From: Armatimonadota bacterium
GTDB taxonomy: Bacteria; Armatimonadota; JAAZEB01
Assembly (NCBI GenBank): GCA_012512265.1
Contig: JAAZEM010000059.1
Location: 1-51,442, forward strand
Length of the DNA stretch: 51,442 nt
Direction: 5' to 3'
Below the pieces are notes generated by a model. That model worked only from the letters and a program-made list of their open reading frames with translations. It did no database searches and was not told the DNA's origin. Below are positions 34,884 to 44,172 of this stretch, piece by piece (position 1 is the stretch's first letter; each line of letters opens with the position of its first letter). The position numbers were made by a program, and so were the translations under genes.

Positions 34884-35407
34884 TGATGACTCTAGACGAG
34901 ATTAGAGCGCTCATTCGCACGGTTCCCGATTTCCCCAAAGAGAACATCATGTTCCGGGACATCACTCCCGTGCTGCGTAATCCGGCGGCGCTGCGCGCGG
35001 TGATCGAGCACCTGGCGGATTGCTGTCGCGACGACAAGGTGGATGTGGTGGTGGGGATCGAGTCGCGCGGGTTCATGTTCGCGGTACCCCTGGCTTTGGC
35101 TCTGGGCGCGGGCTTCGTCCCGGTGCGCAAGCTGGGGAAGCTGCCCGCCGAAGTCGTCCAGGCCGAGTATGCGCTGGAGTATGGCACCAACACCGTGGAG
35201 ATGCATCGGGATGCGATCCAGCCCGGCGACCGGGTGATTATCGTCGATGATCTGATCGCGACCGGCGGCACGGCGGGTGCTGCGATCGATCTCGTTGAAC
35301 AGCTCGGGGGCGAGATCTGCCGCCTGCTGTTCCTCGTCGAGCTTGCGGGGTTGAAGGGCCGCGAGGGTCTGCAGGGCTATGAGGTACACAGTCTCATCAC
35401 GTTCTAA
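34883..35407 (+). CDS. apt: Adenine phosphoribosyltransferase
   Basis: A protein of 174 aa making AMP from adenine and PRPP. It has FRDITPVL near residue 25, GIESRGFMFAVPLA, VRKLGKLP and the PRPP loop VIIVDDLIATGGTAGA. It would recapture the adenine released by MtnP, so mtnP-mtnA-apt forms a sensible salvage unit. Three possible starts (GTG 34880, ATG 34883, ATG 34886) lie behind GGAG at 34873-34877; I chose 34883, whose first base is the last base of the mtnA stop codon. The 3' end overlaps the hrcA frame by 29 bases. Confidence 0.95.
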   Translation: MMTLDEIRALIRTVPDFPKENIMFRDITPVLRNPAALRAVIEHLADCCRDDKVDVVVGIESRGFMFAVPLALALGAGFVPVRKLGKLPAEVVQAEYALEYGTNTVEMHRDAIQPGDRVIIVDDLIATGGTAGAAIDLVEQLGGEICRLLFLVELAGLKGREGLQGYEVHSLITF

Positions 35408-36461
35408 CCGGAAAATCGATGCACCTTTGGAGGAGCGCAAGCAGCGAATCCTCCGCGCTGTGGTACGGGACTACGTGGAGACAGCAGAGCCGGTCGGCTC
35501 TGAGGCGCTTGCGGAGCGCTATGACTTCGGGGTCAAATCCGCCACGCTGCGCAATGAGATGGCGGAGATGGCCGAACAGGGCTATCTGCAGCAGCCGCAT
35601 ACGTCGGCGGGGCGCATTCCGTCGGATAAGGGATACCGTTACTACGTGGACTGGCTGATCACGCCTCGCACCCCCAGTGCCTCCCGGCGCCAGCAGATGC
35701 GCGCGGAGCTGGAGAAGGCGCGCCGCGAGGTGGAGAGCATCCTTCACCAAACGTGTCGCATGCTCTCGGCGTTGACCAGTTATGTCTCGATGGCGACCCC
35801 CCCGGCGCTCGAGGAGGACGTGGTTCGCCAGGTACATCTGGCGGTGATCGACCGAGAACGCCTCTTGGTTGTGATCGCCTTGGGAACGGGGCGCGTCGAG
35901 CACGCCGTGGTGTCGCCGGGCGTGGACCTGATGAGCGTCGATCTGGGGCGGATCGAACACCAGGTGGGCACCGCCATCCGCGGGCACACGGTAGCCCAGG
36001 CGCTCGATGCCGTGCCCGACCCGGTCGAGGGCTATCTGCCGGACGCGCAGAAGGTGTATCACGCCATCATGCACGCGGCCGCCGATGTCCTGAAGCGGAT
36101 CGGCACCGCGGATGCGGGCGAAGTCGTGGTCGAGGGCACGGCGGCGGTGCTGCGCCAGCCGGAGTTCGGGCACACCGAGGTGATTCGCGAGCTGGTGGCT
36201 TTTCTGGAGGAGCGTCGCCAGCTCTTCTCGCTGCTGCGTGACGTCTACGACGAGGAGTCGCGCATCATCATCGGCAGCGAGCACTCGGATCGGCGCATGC
36301 AGATGTGCTCGCTTGTGTTGGCGCGCTACACCGTGCTCGGGCGGTATGCGGGCACCATCGGCGTCCTCGGCCCAACGCGCATGGACTATGACCGGACGCT
36401 CCCCGTTGTGCGGTTTATGGCTCGCTCGGTCGGCGAATTGCTCACCCAACTCCGGCTCTAA
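35379..36461 (+). CDS. hrcA: Heat-inducible transcription repressor HrcA
   Basis: A 360 aa repressor of class I heat-shock genes; it binds CIRCE operators and loses activity on heating. The N-terminal winged-helix (ERKQRILRAVVRDYVETAEPVGS ... SATLRNEMAEMAEQGYLQQPHTSAGRIPSDKGYRYYVD) is highly typical, and the C-terminal IGSEH and LGRYAGTIGVLGPTRMDY segments match the family (longer stretches shown only in parts). The ATG lies inside apt (29-base overlap); TTG 35427 would give a shorter protein. No CIRCE site was found in the window, so its direct targets are not visible here. The chaperonin gene follows after 11 bases. Confidence 0.95.
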   Translation: MRYTVSSRSNRKIDAPLEERKQRILRAVVRDYVETAEPVGSEALAERYDFGVKSATLRNEMAEMAEQGYLQQPHTSAGRIPSDKGYRYYVDWLITPRTPSASRRQQMRAELEKARREVESILHQTCRMLSALTSYVSMATPPALEEDVVRQVHLAVIDRERLLVVIALGTGRVEHAVVSPGVDLMSVDLGRIEHQVGTAIRGHTVAQALDAVPDPVEGYLPDAQKVYHAIMHAAADVLKRIGTADAGEVVVEGTAAVLRQPEFGHTEVIRELVAFLEERRQLFSLLRDVYDEESRIIIGSEHSDRRMQMCSLVLARYTVLGRYAGTIGVLGPTRMDYDRTLPVVRFMARSVGELLTQLRL

Positions 36462-36472
36462 TTAGGAGAGCG

Positions 36473-38030
36473 ATGGCAGAACAGCGAGGAGGGGCAGTGC
36501 GCCCGCCCGAAGGTGACGATCGGCTTTCGGCGCTCTTGACGAACGCAAATGCCGTGCGGGCGGTCGCGTCTGCCGTCGCGGGCACGCTGGGGCCCAAAGG
36601 CCTCGACTGCATGCTGTTGAACAGCGGGGGGGGATGTCATCATCACCAATGATGGCAGCACCATCCTGGACCAGATCGCGGTCTCGCACCCAGCGGCGCA
36701 CCTGCTCATTAATGCGGCCCGGGCTCAGGAGCGCGAGGTAGGCGACGGCACGACGACCACCACTCTCCTGGCCAACGCGCTCATCGACGCGGCGGTTCAC
36801 CACGTCACTCGGGGGGTTCCGGTTGTGCGCCTCCTGGAGGGGATGCGCGTGGCGATGGCGCGTGCGCAGAGCTTTTTGGACGAGATCGCCGTAGCTTGCC
36901 CGGATCTGGATGACCCGTTCCTGTGCCGGGCGGCGCTCGTGGCCGGCCGGGGCTACCCGGAGATCGCCGACCTGGTGGTGCGCGCTGCGCGCCTGGTTGG
37001 CCGGGAGATGCTGAGCGACCCATCCTTCCGGCTGGCGGATCGTGTCGTAGCCCAGGATGGGCTCGAGAGCGCGGTCCTCGAGGGCGTGGTAATCCGCAAG
37101 GGGCGGATGAACCGCCAGATGCCGGTGCAACTCGCCGAGGCACGGGTGCTCATCATCGATGATGCCCTGGAGCCAGAGGCCCTCGGCGAAGAGGCGCTGG
37201 CGACCGAGGCGGGTTTCCGGCGGTTCTTGCAGGTTCAGGAGGAGTTCAAAGCCGGCCTGCGAATGTTGATGGAGTCCGGCGTTCGCTGCGTGCTGGTCGA
37301 GCGCTCCGTCGATCCCATGGCCGAGGAAGCACTGACCGAGGCCGGCGTGTTGGTGGTGCGTCGGGTTGCGCCGAGCGACCTGGCGAGCGTGGCAGAACTG
37401 TGTGGGGCGCGCCCGGTGAAGCGCACCGTGCTCAAGCGCCGCCCGGAAGAGGTTTCTGCGGCGTTGGGATACGCCGACAAGGTGGTGGTTGACGACCGCC
37501 GCCAGTTTCTTTGCATCACCGGGGGCAGGGGCCAGCGGGTGGCAACGATCCTGGTGGGCGCGTCTACGCGCGAGGTGCGCGACGAGCGCGAGCGGATCGC
37601 GCGGGATGCCGCTTCCGCCGTCCAGGCGGTTGCCGTGGGGGGGGTTGTGCCGGGCGGAGGCGCGGCCGAACTGGCAGCCGCGCGCGCCGTGCAAGCCCTG
37701 CGCGCGGAGATGCGCGGGATGGCGGCCTACGGCGCCGATTGCGCCATCGAGGCGCTGCGGGTGCCGCTGATGCAGATCGTGTCCAACGCGGGCTTCAACC
37801 CTCTCGAAAAGGTGGAAGATGTTCTCGCGGCTCAGGCGGCGCGTGAATCGCCGGCACTCGCGATCGACTGTGATACCGGCGAGGTGACCGACATGATGCG
37901 CGCGGGCGTAGTGGACCCGCTTCCGGTGAAGAAACAGGCGCTTCGGACGGCGTTCGAGGTGGCCGAGGCGATTCTGCGCATCGACCGGATCATCAAGAAG
38001 CGGCAAGAGCCGGAGGCGGCGGGGGAGTGA
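36473..38030 (+). CDS. Archaeal-like (group III) chaperonin, frame broken in a G8 run
   Basis: A thermosome/TCP-1-type chaperonin, not GroEL. The first 56 residues (TLGPKGLDCMLLNSGG) and the rest (GDVIITNDGSTILDQIAV, the ATPase motif EVGDGTTTTTLLANALI, and the apical, hinge and C-terminal part ending EAILRIDRIIKKRQ) lie in two frames. The change falls in a run of eight G at 36626-36633; removing one G gives a continuous 518 aa protein with the expected NSGGDVIITNDG. Bacterial group III chaperonins are known from a limited set of bacteria and often sit beside hrcA-dnaK genes, as here beside hrcA. GAGAGCG precedes the ATG. The break may be a sequencing error, since coding quality on both sides is excellent. 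Confidence 0.88.
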
Positions 38031-38455
38031 TGGGAAGCGCTGAGACGGTCTTTGTGGAGTTCACGGCGGCGCCCGAATACGTGGCCGTTGCCCGCCGGGT
38101 GGCGGAGGTGATCGGCGCGCGCGCGGGCCTTTCGCCCGTTCGCCTGGAGGAACTCCAGATCGCCGTCTCCGAAGTGTGCAACCGGCTGGTCAACGCTGCT
38201 CAGGCCGACCCGGGCAGAGCCCACTCGGTCAGCCTGCGCTTCCGAATCGATGCCGGCGCCGTGGTGGCTGAAGTGGGCGCCCGCAGTACTGCCCTCGAGC
38301 AGACGCTGCGGCTCTTGCTGGACGAGGAGTTCCCGCTCTACCTGATGCGCCGGCTTGTGGACCGCGTGGAGCGATTCCAATCGCAGGAAGGGCCGGGCCT
38401 GCGCCTGATCAAGGGGCGAAGCCCCCGGGGAGAACAGAACGGTTCGTTGCCTTGA
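38030..38455 (+). CDS. RsbW/SpoIIAB-like anti-sigma ATPase domain protein
   Basis: A 141 aa GHKL-type ATPase domain of the anti-sigma kinase (HATPase_c_2) kind. The N box region reads LQIAVSEVCNRLVNAA, giving the Glu and Asn pattern of RsbW (ExxxN), and the C-terminal GPGLRLIKGR resembles the G2 loop; the intermediate G1 loop is weak (VAEVGARS), so ATP binding may be altered. RsbW proteins hold a sigma factor and phosphorylate a STAS antagonist. Its ATG overlaps the chaperonin stop (TGATG), so it belongs to the mtnP-hrcA-chaperonin operon. STAS proteins at 13591-13956 and 45255-45617 are possible partners; no sigma factor gene is nearby. Confidence 0.8.
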   Translation: MGSAETVFVEFTAAPEYVAVARRVAEVIGARAGLSPVRLEELQIAVSEVCNRLVNAAQADPGRAHSVSLRFRIDAGAVVAEVGARSTALEQTLRLLLDEEFPLYLMRRLVDRVERFQSQEGPGLRLIKGRSPRGEQNGSLP

Positions 38456-38481
38456 CAACGATTCTGGCGTTCGTGTATAAT
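38452..38481 (+). promoter_or_regulatory. Near-consensus promoter of the response regulator gene
   Basis: TTGACA, 18-base spacer, TATAAT. The -35 box overlaps the end of the RsbW-like gene. A TAGCGA-GTCGA-TCGCTA hairpin (38490-38506) lies at the expected start of the ~145-base leader. Confidence 0.75.
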
Positions 38482-38633
38482 GGCCACGGTAGCGAGTCGA
38501 TCGCTAGCGCCCACAATGGACCGATACCGCAGGCCTTGTGGCGGTTGCTGCCACCTCGCCGGAACAGCAGCCCAGCCCATTCTCCCAAGTCCGGCGCCGT
38601 ACATATAGAAAGCTGAGGAGGCGTTAGACGCTC

Positions 38634-39050
38634 ATGGCAAAGCGAATTCTGGTAGTGGATGATGAGCGGCATATCGTTCGCCTGGTCCAGGTGAATCTCG
38701 AACGTGCCGGCTACGAGGTGGTGACCGCCTTCGACGGTAAGGAAGCGGTTGGCAAGGTCAAAGAGGTGAACCCGGACCTGATCGTGTGCGACGTCATGAT
38801 GCCGTATATGGACGGCTTCGAAGTTCTGCGCACCATCCGGGCCGACCCCGAGACCCGGGATATCCCCTTCATCATGCTGACGGCGAAGGCCCAGGATGCC
38901 GATATCTTCCGGGGATGGTCCTCCGGCGTCGACGCGTATCTGACCAAGCCATTCAACCCGATGGAGCTCCTCGCTTTCGTCAAGCGCATCTTCCAGTCGC
39001 TGAGCGAGCCAGGCGAGAAGCGCTTCGATCTGGGCGGCGACGGCAGCTAG
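38634..39050 (+). CDS. Stand-alone response regulator receiver protein
   Basis: A 138 aa CheY-like receiver domain with no output domain. The acidic pair is DD (9-10), the phosphorylation site Asp53 (VCDVMMP), Thr in LTAKA and Lys105 in LTKPF. A short C-terminal tail (SLSEPGEKRFDLGGDGS) follows. Such lone receivers relay phosphate or bind partner proteins. GAGGAGG precedes the ATG at about 15 bases. No kinase gene adjoins it; the nearest is 7.6 kb upstream and already paired. Confidence 0.92.
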   Translation: MAKRILVVDDERHIVRLVQVNLERAGYEVVTAFDGKEAVGKVKEVNPDLIVCDVMMPYMDGFEVLRTIRADPETRDIPFIMLTAKAQDADIFRGWSSGVDAYLTKPFNPMELLAFVKRIFQSLSEPGEKRFDLGGDGS

Positions 39051-39162
39051 CTGGCGCCTCTGTGACCCGATACATTCGGGCGATTCCCCGTCAGGCCCCT
39101 CAAACCGTTTGCCTGGCCTGATGCTCCGGGAATCGATGCTGCATTACCGAGAGCCTGCTTCT

Positions 39163-39360
39163 ATGCGGAATACCCTTTATCTACTGCTGGCGGCAGCCGG
39201 CCTGGTGGGGCTTGCTGCCCTCCTGGCCCGTCGCGGGCGGCCGTCGCGTCGCGATCCGACACGCGAGGTCGAGCGCTTGCTCGACCGCTGTCGCGAGCTG
39301 CTCGACGGCATCGAGAGCGCCGCACGCAGTCTGGATAGCTCCGAGCCCTCCCCTTCCTGA
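39163..39360 (+). CDS. Small membrane-anchored protein, unknown
   Basis: A 65 aa protein: one N-terminal membrane helix (LYLLLAAAGLVGLAALLARR) followed by a charged, probably helical tail (EVERLLDRCRELLDGIESAARSL). I start at the ATG giving MRNTLYLLL; ATGs 14 and 9 codons earlier are possible, but add no hydrophobic sequence. No recognised family. It lies between the response regulator and clpS genes. Confidence 0.5.
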   Translation: MRNTLYLLLAAAGLVGLAALLARRGRPSRRDPTREVERLLDRCRELLDGIESAARSLDSSEPSPS

Positions 39361-39512
39361 GCGCGTGCCTCGGTGCATCCGGTGGGCATCGATGCGCCGG
39401 CAGGCAAACAGGCGATGTCTTCCTCGCTGCGGGTGCTGTCGGCGCGCTCGCGGTGTGCCTCTCGGATGCCCGGGTTTCCTCCTCCTTCGCGTTATTTCTT
39501 GCAAGGGGGGGG

Positions 39513-39518
39513 TATAAT
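39513..39518 (+). promoter_or_regulatory. -10 box of the clpS promoter
   Basis: A perfect TATAAT about 33 bases before the clpS ATG, directly after a run of seven or more G. No convincing -35 box at the right distance. Confidence 0.45.
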
Positions 39519-39550
39519 CACGGTGTCAGTCTGGGCTTGGAGGAGAGACG

Positions 39551-39850
39551 ATGCCTGTAGACGTACCCGAGCGGGTGACGGAGCGCCCACTACCCACGGA
39601 GCGCGTGCCCGGAACGGGCGACGGCGACCACGTGGTGATCGTCTTCAACAACGACTACAACACCTACGATGAGGTGATCGCCATTCTCCAGGCGGCCACC
39701 GGCTGTTCTCGCGAAGAGGCGGAGATGGAGACATGGGAGATTGACCATCTCGGCCGCTCCCTTGTCCACTACGGCCAGCGCGAAGAGTGCGAGCGCGCCG
39801 CTGCCATCATTCGCACCATTGGCATCCGCGTCTCCGTGAGCGAGCTCTAA
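39551..39850 (+). CDS. clpS: ClpS adaptor of Clp protease
   Basis: A 99 aa ClpS. After an unstructured N-terminus come the family motifs VVIVFNNDYNTYDEVIAIL (the N-degron pocket DYNT, usually NDDxTT/NT) and the conserved C-terminal ...GRSLVHYGQREECERAA. ClpS passes proteins with N-degrons to ClpAP. GGAGGAGAGACG precedes the ATG. No clpA gene is adjacent. The residue corresponding to the first pocket Asp is Asn (FNNDYNTYDE), a small deviation. Confidence 0.92.
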   Translation: MPVDVPERVTERPLPTERVPGTGDGDHVVIVFNNDYNTYDEVIAILQAATGCSREEAEMETWEIDHLGRSLVHYGQREECERAAAIIRTIGIRVSVSEL

Positions 39851-40046
39851 CCGCTCCCACTGCTTTCCGGTCGCTCTGCCGTCGCTGGCGCGCCCCTTCC
39901 GATCTTCCGCCCCCAGGAAAACCGTAGCGCGATCCCGCGTCTCCTGATGGGCACCGCGCAGAGATACTGGGGGGGCCTACGATGGGCGGTGGCGAGAGGG
40001 CCTGTTTAGCCCGGCCTGCAACGCGCCGGTGGAGGCAGGCGACCGG

Positions 40047-40814
40047 CTACCGGCGCAGGTTCCAGGCCTCTGTGGCGTACTTCTCCTGCCGGAGCTCGCG
40101 GGCCAACCCCCGTTCCCGCGGCGTGAGGTCGCCAGGCTGTAGGCTCACTCCCAGCGCCTCGGCGAAGCCGGCGGCCAGCGCATCAGCCACCTCTTCCCAC
40201 TCTGGCCTGCGGCCCAACGCGCGCGCCAGATCCGTGGCATGGGGGGGAGGTCCCGGTTCGCGCCAGAAGCGGGAGGGATCCACCATCTCGAGGGGCAGCG
40301 CGCCATGCTGCAAGACAACGCCGTCACGGCGCACCTGGGCGCTGCCGCAGATCTTCAATCCATTCACGACCAGATCGCAGGACGCAGCGGCGGCGAAGCA
40401 GTTGGCTCCCGAGGGCCCCGGATGCGCGCGCTGGCCGGGGGCCAGATGCGCCTCCAGACCCAGGCGGCGCAGTCCGGCAATCAGGCCCTCCGAGAGGATG
40501 CGGTAGGCCTCAAGAACGCCCGCACCGGCAAAGGCCCGCTCGGCGATCACGATGCTGTAAGTCACCTCGTCGGCATGTAAGACGCCTCGCCCCCCGGTCA
40601 ACCGGCGCACCACATCGACGCCCGCGCGCGCGCACGCTTCGAGGTTGATGTCGCGCTGGGCACGTTGGAAGTAGCCAATGGAGATCGCAGGTGGATTCCA
40701 GGCGTAGAGGCGCAGCGTCGGGGGGGCCTCGCCGGCGGCATGCGCACGCAGAATGGCCTCATCCACGGCCATATTGGTGAAGCCGTCTTTCGGAGCGCAC
40801 CGAAGGAGGCGCAT
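40047..40814 (-). CDS. Lipoate/octanoyl transferase (LipM/LplA family)
   Basis: A 255 aa biotin/lipoate ligase-fold enzyme that attaches octanoate or lipoate to proteins such as GcvH. Motifs: NMAVDEAIL near the N-terminus, ISIGYFQ, RRLTGGRGVLH (the RRxxGGGxVxH signature with Arg in place of the third Gly), ANCFAAAASCDLVVNGLKICGSAQ with the LipM-type catalytic Cys139, and LQHGALPLEM. LipM (octanoyltransferase, relay cysteine) is the better match; LplA is an alternative. The family-like start is ATG 40814; an upstream ATG at 40892 overlaps the gcvPB stop and could be used by coupling. It closes the glycine cleavage operon, whose GcvH needs lipoylation. Confidence 0.88.
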   Translation of the reverse strand: MRLLRCAPKDGFTNMAVDEAILRAHAAGEAPPTLRLYAWNPPAISIGYFQRAQRDINLEACARAGVDVVRRLTGGRGVLHADEVTYSIVIAERAFAGAGVLEAYRILSEGLIAGLRRLGLEAHLAPGQRAHPGPSGANCFAAAASCDLVVNGLKICGSAQVRRDGVVLQHGALPLEMVDPSRFWREPGPPPHATDLARALGRRPEWEEVADALAAGFAEALGVSLQPGDLTPRERGLARELRQEKYATEAWNLRR

Positions 40815-40884
40815 TGCCCCGACCTGCGCGAGCGACTGGACGACGCGGCTTCCACTCGGAAGCGCTCCGCCGCGAACGGGAGAG

Positions 40885-42351
40885 TTACTCATCAGCGGTC
40901 CAGCGCAGGTTTGGATGGCGAGCGGCAGCGACCTCATCCACGCGACTCACCGGGACGGTGACGAGGGGCGTTGGATGCGGGGCATCGTGCACGACTTCCG
41001 GCTGCTCGCGGGCCTCGCGCGCGATCTCGCGCATCGCCTCCGCGAAGGCGTCGAGCGTTTCGATGCTCTCCGTCTCTGTCGGCTCGATCATCAGCGCCTC
41101 GCGCACGATGAGGGGGAAGTACATCGTGGGCGGGTGGAACCCGTGGTCAATGAGGCGCTTGGCGATATCCAGGGCGCGCACGCCCTTCTCGGCCTGTTGC
41201 TGCGCCGAGGCGACAAACTCGTGCATGCACCGGTCGCCATACGGGACCTCGTAATCCTCTTTGAGGAGGGCCAAGAGGTAGTTGGCGTTGAGGACCGCGT
41301 TTTCGGCGACGAGGCGCAGGCCCTCGGGGCCCAGGGTGCGGAGGTAGGTGTAGGCGCGCACCAGGTTGGCGAAGTTGCCGTAGAAGGTGTGCATTCGCCC
41401 GATGCTCCGCGGGTGCTCCTCGGAGAGTGCATACGCGCCCTCCCGGCGCACCACACGGGGCACAGGAAGGTAGGGCTCCAGGTGTGCCTTCGCGGCTACG
41501 GCCGCAGCGCCCGGCCCGCCGCCGCCATGCGGCGTGCTGAACGTCTTGTGCAGGTTGAAATGCATCACATCGAAGCCGAGGTCCCCTGGGCGCGCGATCC
41601 CAAGAATGGCGTTCATGTTGGCGCCATCCATGTAGACCAGGCCGCCCCCCTCGTGGACGATGCGCGTCACTTCCAGCACTTCGTCCTCGAAGAGGCCCAG
41701 AGTGTTTGGATTCGTGAGCATCAACGCGGCGACCTGCGAATCCATCGCGGCGCGAAGCTGCTCTAGGTCCACCCGGCCACGGTCGTTCGAGGGCACGCTG
41801 GTGATCGTATAGCCGCAGCGCGCCGCCGTCGCCGGGTTGGTGCCGTGCGAGGAGTCGGGCACCAGGATGCGCGTGCGCGCGGTGTCGCCCCGCTCCAGGT
41901 GGTAGGCGCGGATCATCAGGAGGCCGGTCAGCTCACCTTGGGCGCCGGCTACGGGCTGCAGCGTGACCGCGTCCATGCCGGCGATCTCCGCCAGCATCTC
42001 CTGAAGCTCGTAGAGCAGCTGGAGCGCGCCCTGGCTGTGTTCCTCGCCGGCGAGAGGGTGGGCCGTCGCGAAACCTGGGAGCGCGGCGGCTGCCTCGTTG
42101 ACCCTCGGGTTGTACTTCATCGTGCACGAGCCGAGGGGATAGAAGCCCATATCCACCCCGTAGTTCATGCGCGACAGCCGGGTGAAGTGGCGAACCACCT
42201 GCGGCTCGGAGACCTCCGGCAACGGCAGGTCGCCCCGGATCTGCCCGGCAGGGATGAGCTCCTCGACGGGGCGCTCCGGCACATCACACTCCGGGAGCGA
42301 GAACGCCACCCGGCCAGGACGGCTCAGCTCGAAGATCAACGGCTCGGACAA
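40885..42351 (-). CDS. gcvPB: Glycine dehydrogenase (decarboxylating) subunit 2
   Basis: A 488 aa C-terminal half of the split P-protein, carrying the PLP lysine Lys269 in [16 protein letters not shown]. Also visible are [15 protein letters not shown], the PVAGAQGE turn, [11 protein letters not shown] and [10 protein letters not shown]. It pairs with GcvPA to decarboxylate glycine and pass aminomethyl to GcvH. Start is TTG at 42351, two bases after the gcvPA stop, with GGAG 8 bases upstream, giving [10 protein letters not shown]; the longer open frame overlaps gcvPA. Two-subunit P-protein is typical of Gram-positive, thermophilic and archaeal-like systems. Confidence 0.95.
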   Translation of the reverse strand: MSEPLIFELSRPGRVAFSLPECDVPERPVEELIPAGQIRGDLPLPEVSEPQVVRHFTRLSRMNYGVDMGFYPLGSCTMKYNPRVNEAAAALPGFATAHPLAGEEHSQGALQLLYELQEMLAEIAGMDAVTLQPVAGAQGELTGLLMIRAYHLERGDTARTRILVPDSSHGTNPATAARCGYTITSVPSNDRGRVDLEQLRAAMDSQVAALMLTNPNTLGLFEDEVLEVTRIVHEGGGLVYMDGANMNAILGIARPGDLGFDVMHFNLHKTFSTPHGGGGPGAAAVAAKAHLEPYLPVPRVVRREGAYALSEEHPRSIGRMHTFYGNFANLVRAYTYLRTLGPEGLRLVAENAVLNANYLLALLKEDYEVPYGDRCMHEFVASAQQQAEKGVRALDIAKRLIDHGFHPPTMYFPLIVREALMIEPTETESIETLDAFAEAMREIAREAREQPEVVHDAPHPTPLVTVPVSRVDEVAAARHPNLRWTADE

Positions 42352-42353
42352 AG

Positions 42354-43706
42354 CTAGCTCCGTTCGGTGTCGCCCGCAGCTACGGCGACCATCGTGTCGA
42401 TCTGCTCGCGCGTGCGCCGCTCCGTGACGCACAGGAGCGTGGCGCCCTCCAGTTCCGGGGAGAGCCGGCCCAGGTCCAGACCCCCCAGAATACCCGCCGC
42501 GCGCAACCGCTCATTGAGCGAGGCGACCGGCTCTGGCGCCTTTAGCGCGAATTCTTTGAAGAAGGGGCGAGAGAAGATCGGGGTAAACCCGGCATCAGCT
42601 TGCAGGCGCGAGTGCGCATAGTGCGCCTTCTGCAGGCACAGCTCGGCGACGCGGCGCAGCCCCTGCTTTCCGAGCGTGCAGAGGTACACGGTCGCCGCCA
42701 GGGCGTTGAGCGCCTGGTTCGTGCAGATGTTGGACGAGGCTTTTTCGCGGCGAATGTGCTGCTCGCGGGCCTGCAGCGTCAGGCAGAAACTGACGCGGCC
42801 GTCGCGGTCGGTGGTCGCGCCTACCAGCCGGCCCGGCAGGTTGCGCAGGAGGCGGCTCCGGCAGGCCATCAGGCCCAGGAGGGGGCCACCAAAGCTGAGC
42901 GAGTTGCCCAGAGACTGGCCCTCCGCCACCACGATATCGGCGCCGTATTCGCCTGGGGGCGTCAGCAAACCGAGACTGATCGGGTCGACCGCGGCGATGG
43001 CAAGCGCGCCCACCCGGTGCGCCGCGTCGCACAACTCGCGGGCATCTTCCAGGCAGCCATAGAAATTGGGGTGCTGGAAGAGCACGGCGGCCACGCGTTC
43101 ATCCAGCTCCCGTTCTAGTGCTTCTCGATCCACGCCGCCATCGGATGCCTGGGGAATCTGCACCAGCTCGTAGGGGAGCGGCGCGAGATAGGTGGCGACG
43201 ACGTGCTGGAAGTAGGGGTGTATGGTGCGCGGCAAGAGGAAGCGATTGCGTCGCGTGGCCGCGCCCGCCATGATAGCCGCTTCGGCGAGCGCGGTGGCGC
43301 CATCGTACATCGAAGCGTTCGCCGCGTCCATGCCGGTCAGCTGGCAGACGAGGGTCTGATACTCGTAGATGGACTGGAGCAGGCCCTGGCTGATCTCTGC
43401 CTGGTAGGGGGTGTACGCCGTCAGGAACTCCGTGCGCCCGACGAGCGCGGGCACGACCGCGGGAATGTAATGGTCGTACACCCCGGCGCCAAGGAAGCAA
43501 CAGTATTCCGCCGTGCCCGTGGTGCGCGCGGCGAGATCGCCGAGATGCGCAAGCAGCTCGGGCTCGGAGAGTGCCGGCGGCAGACGGAGAAGGCCCTGCA
43601 CGCGCCCCTCCGGGGGCACCTCCGCGAAGAGCTCCTCCACGCTGGATGCCCCGATGCGATGGAGCACCTCCCGCCGGTCTGCCTCGGTTCCAGGCAGGAA
43701 TCGCAC
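42354..43706 (-). CDS. gcvPA: Glycine dehydrogenase (decarboxylating) subunit 1
   Basis: A 450 aa N-terminal half of the split P-protein, a PLP-fold subunit without the PLP lysine, as expected. Motifs: [65 protein letters not shown] and the late [19 protein letters not shown]. Start is GTG 43706 ([10 protein letters not shown]), 7 bases after the gcvH stop and behind AGGAAGG; the open frame extends into gcvH without family similarity. Works with GcvPB, whose start is 2 bases after its stop. Confidence 0.95.
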   Translation of the reverse strand: MRFLPGTEADRREVLHRIGASSVEELFAEVPPEGRVQGLLRLPPALSEPELLAHLGDLAARTTGTAEYCCFLGAGVYDHYIPAVVPALVGRTEFLTAYTPYQAEISQGLLQSIYEYQTLVCQLTGMDAANASMYDGATALAEAAIMAGAATRRNRFLLPRTIHPYFQHVVATYLAPLPYELVQIPQASDGGVDREALERELDERVAAVLFQHPNFYGCLEDARELCDAAHRVGALAIAAVDPISLGLLTPPGEYGADIVVAEGQSLGNSLSFGGPLLGLMACRSRLLRNLPGRLVGATTDRDGRVSFCLTLQAREQHIRREKASSNICTNQALNALAATVYLCTLGKQGLRRVAELCLQKAHYAHSRLQADAGFTPIFSRPFFKEFALKAPEPVASLNERLRAAGILGGLDLGRLSPELEGATLLCVTERRTREQIDTMVAVAAGDTERS

Positions 43707-43713
43707 GCTGAAC

Positions 43714-44100
43714 CTAGCCTTCCTCTTCGACAAATGCCTGGTACTGCTCCGCGGTGAGCAGATCCTTGACCTCGCTGGGGTCATCCATGCGCACGATGAT
43801 CATCCACCCGGCGGAGTAGGGGTCCTCATTCACGGTCTCAGGCGTATCCAGGAGCTCCTCGTTCACCTCGACGACCTCGCCGCTGACAGGGGCAAGCAGC
43901 TCCGAAACCGCCTTGACCGACTCGATGGAGCCGAAGGTCTCCTCCTGCTGGAGGGTGCGCCCAACTTCCGGCAACTCAATATAGACGACGTCGCCGAGCT
44001 GATCCTGGGCATAGTCCGTGATGCCGATAGTGGCAAGATCGCCTTCCACGCGCACCCACTCGTGGGACTTCGCGTATCTCAGTTCCGGTGGCAGATTCAT
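43714..44100 (-). CDS. gcvH: Glycine cleavage system H protein
   Basis: A 128 aa lipoyl carrier of the glycine cleavage system. Lipoyl lysine is Lys63 in [11 protein letters not shown]; the N-terminal YAKSHEWVR and the C-terminal GWMIIVRM are typical. ATG at 44100 has AAGGAG 6 bases upstream. Its lipoate is likely supplied by the lipM-like gene at the end of the operon. Confidence 0.97.
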   Translation of the reverse strand: MNLPPELRYAKSHEWVRVEGDLATIGITDYAQDQLGDVVYIELPEVGRTLQQEETFGSIESVKAVSELLAPVSGEVVEVNEELLDTPETVNEDPYSAGWMIIVRMDDPSEVKDLLTAEQYQAFVEEEG

Positions 44101-44172
44101 GGTTATCTCCTTCAAGGTTCCAAGGTTTGGGAACAGCGTTCCACGCTTCCCGGGCGCGAGAGCGCCGGGAGC

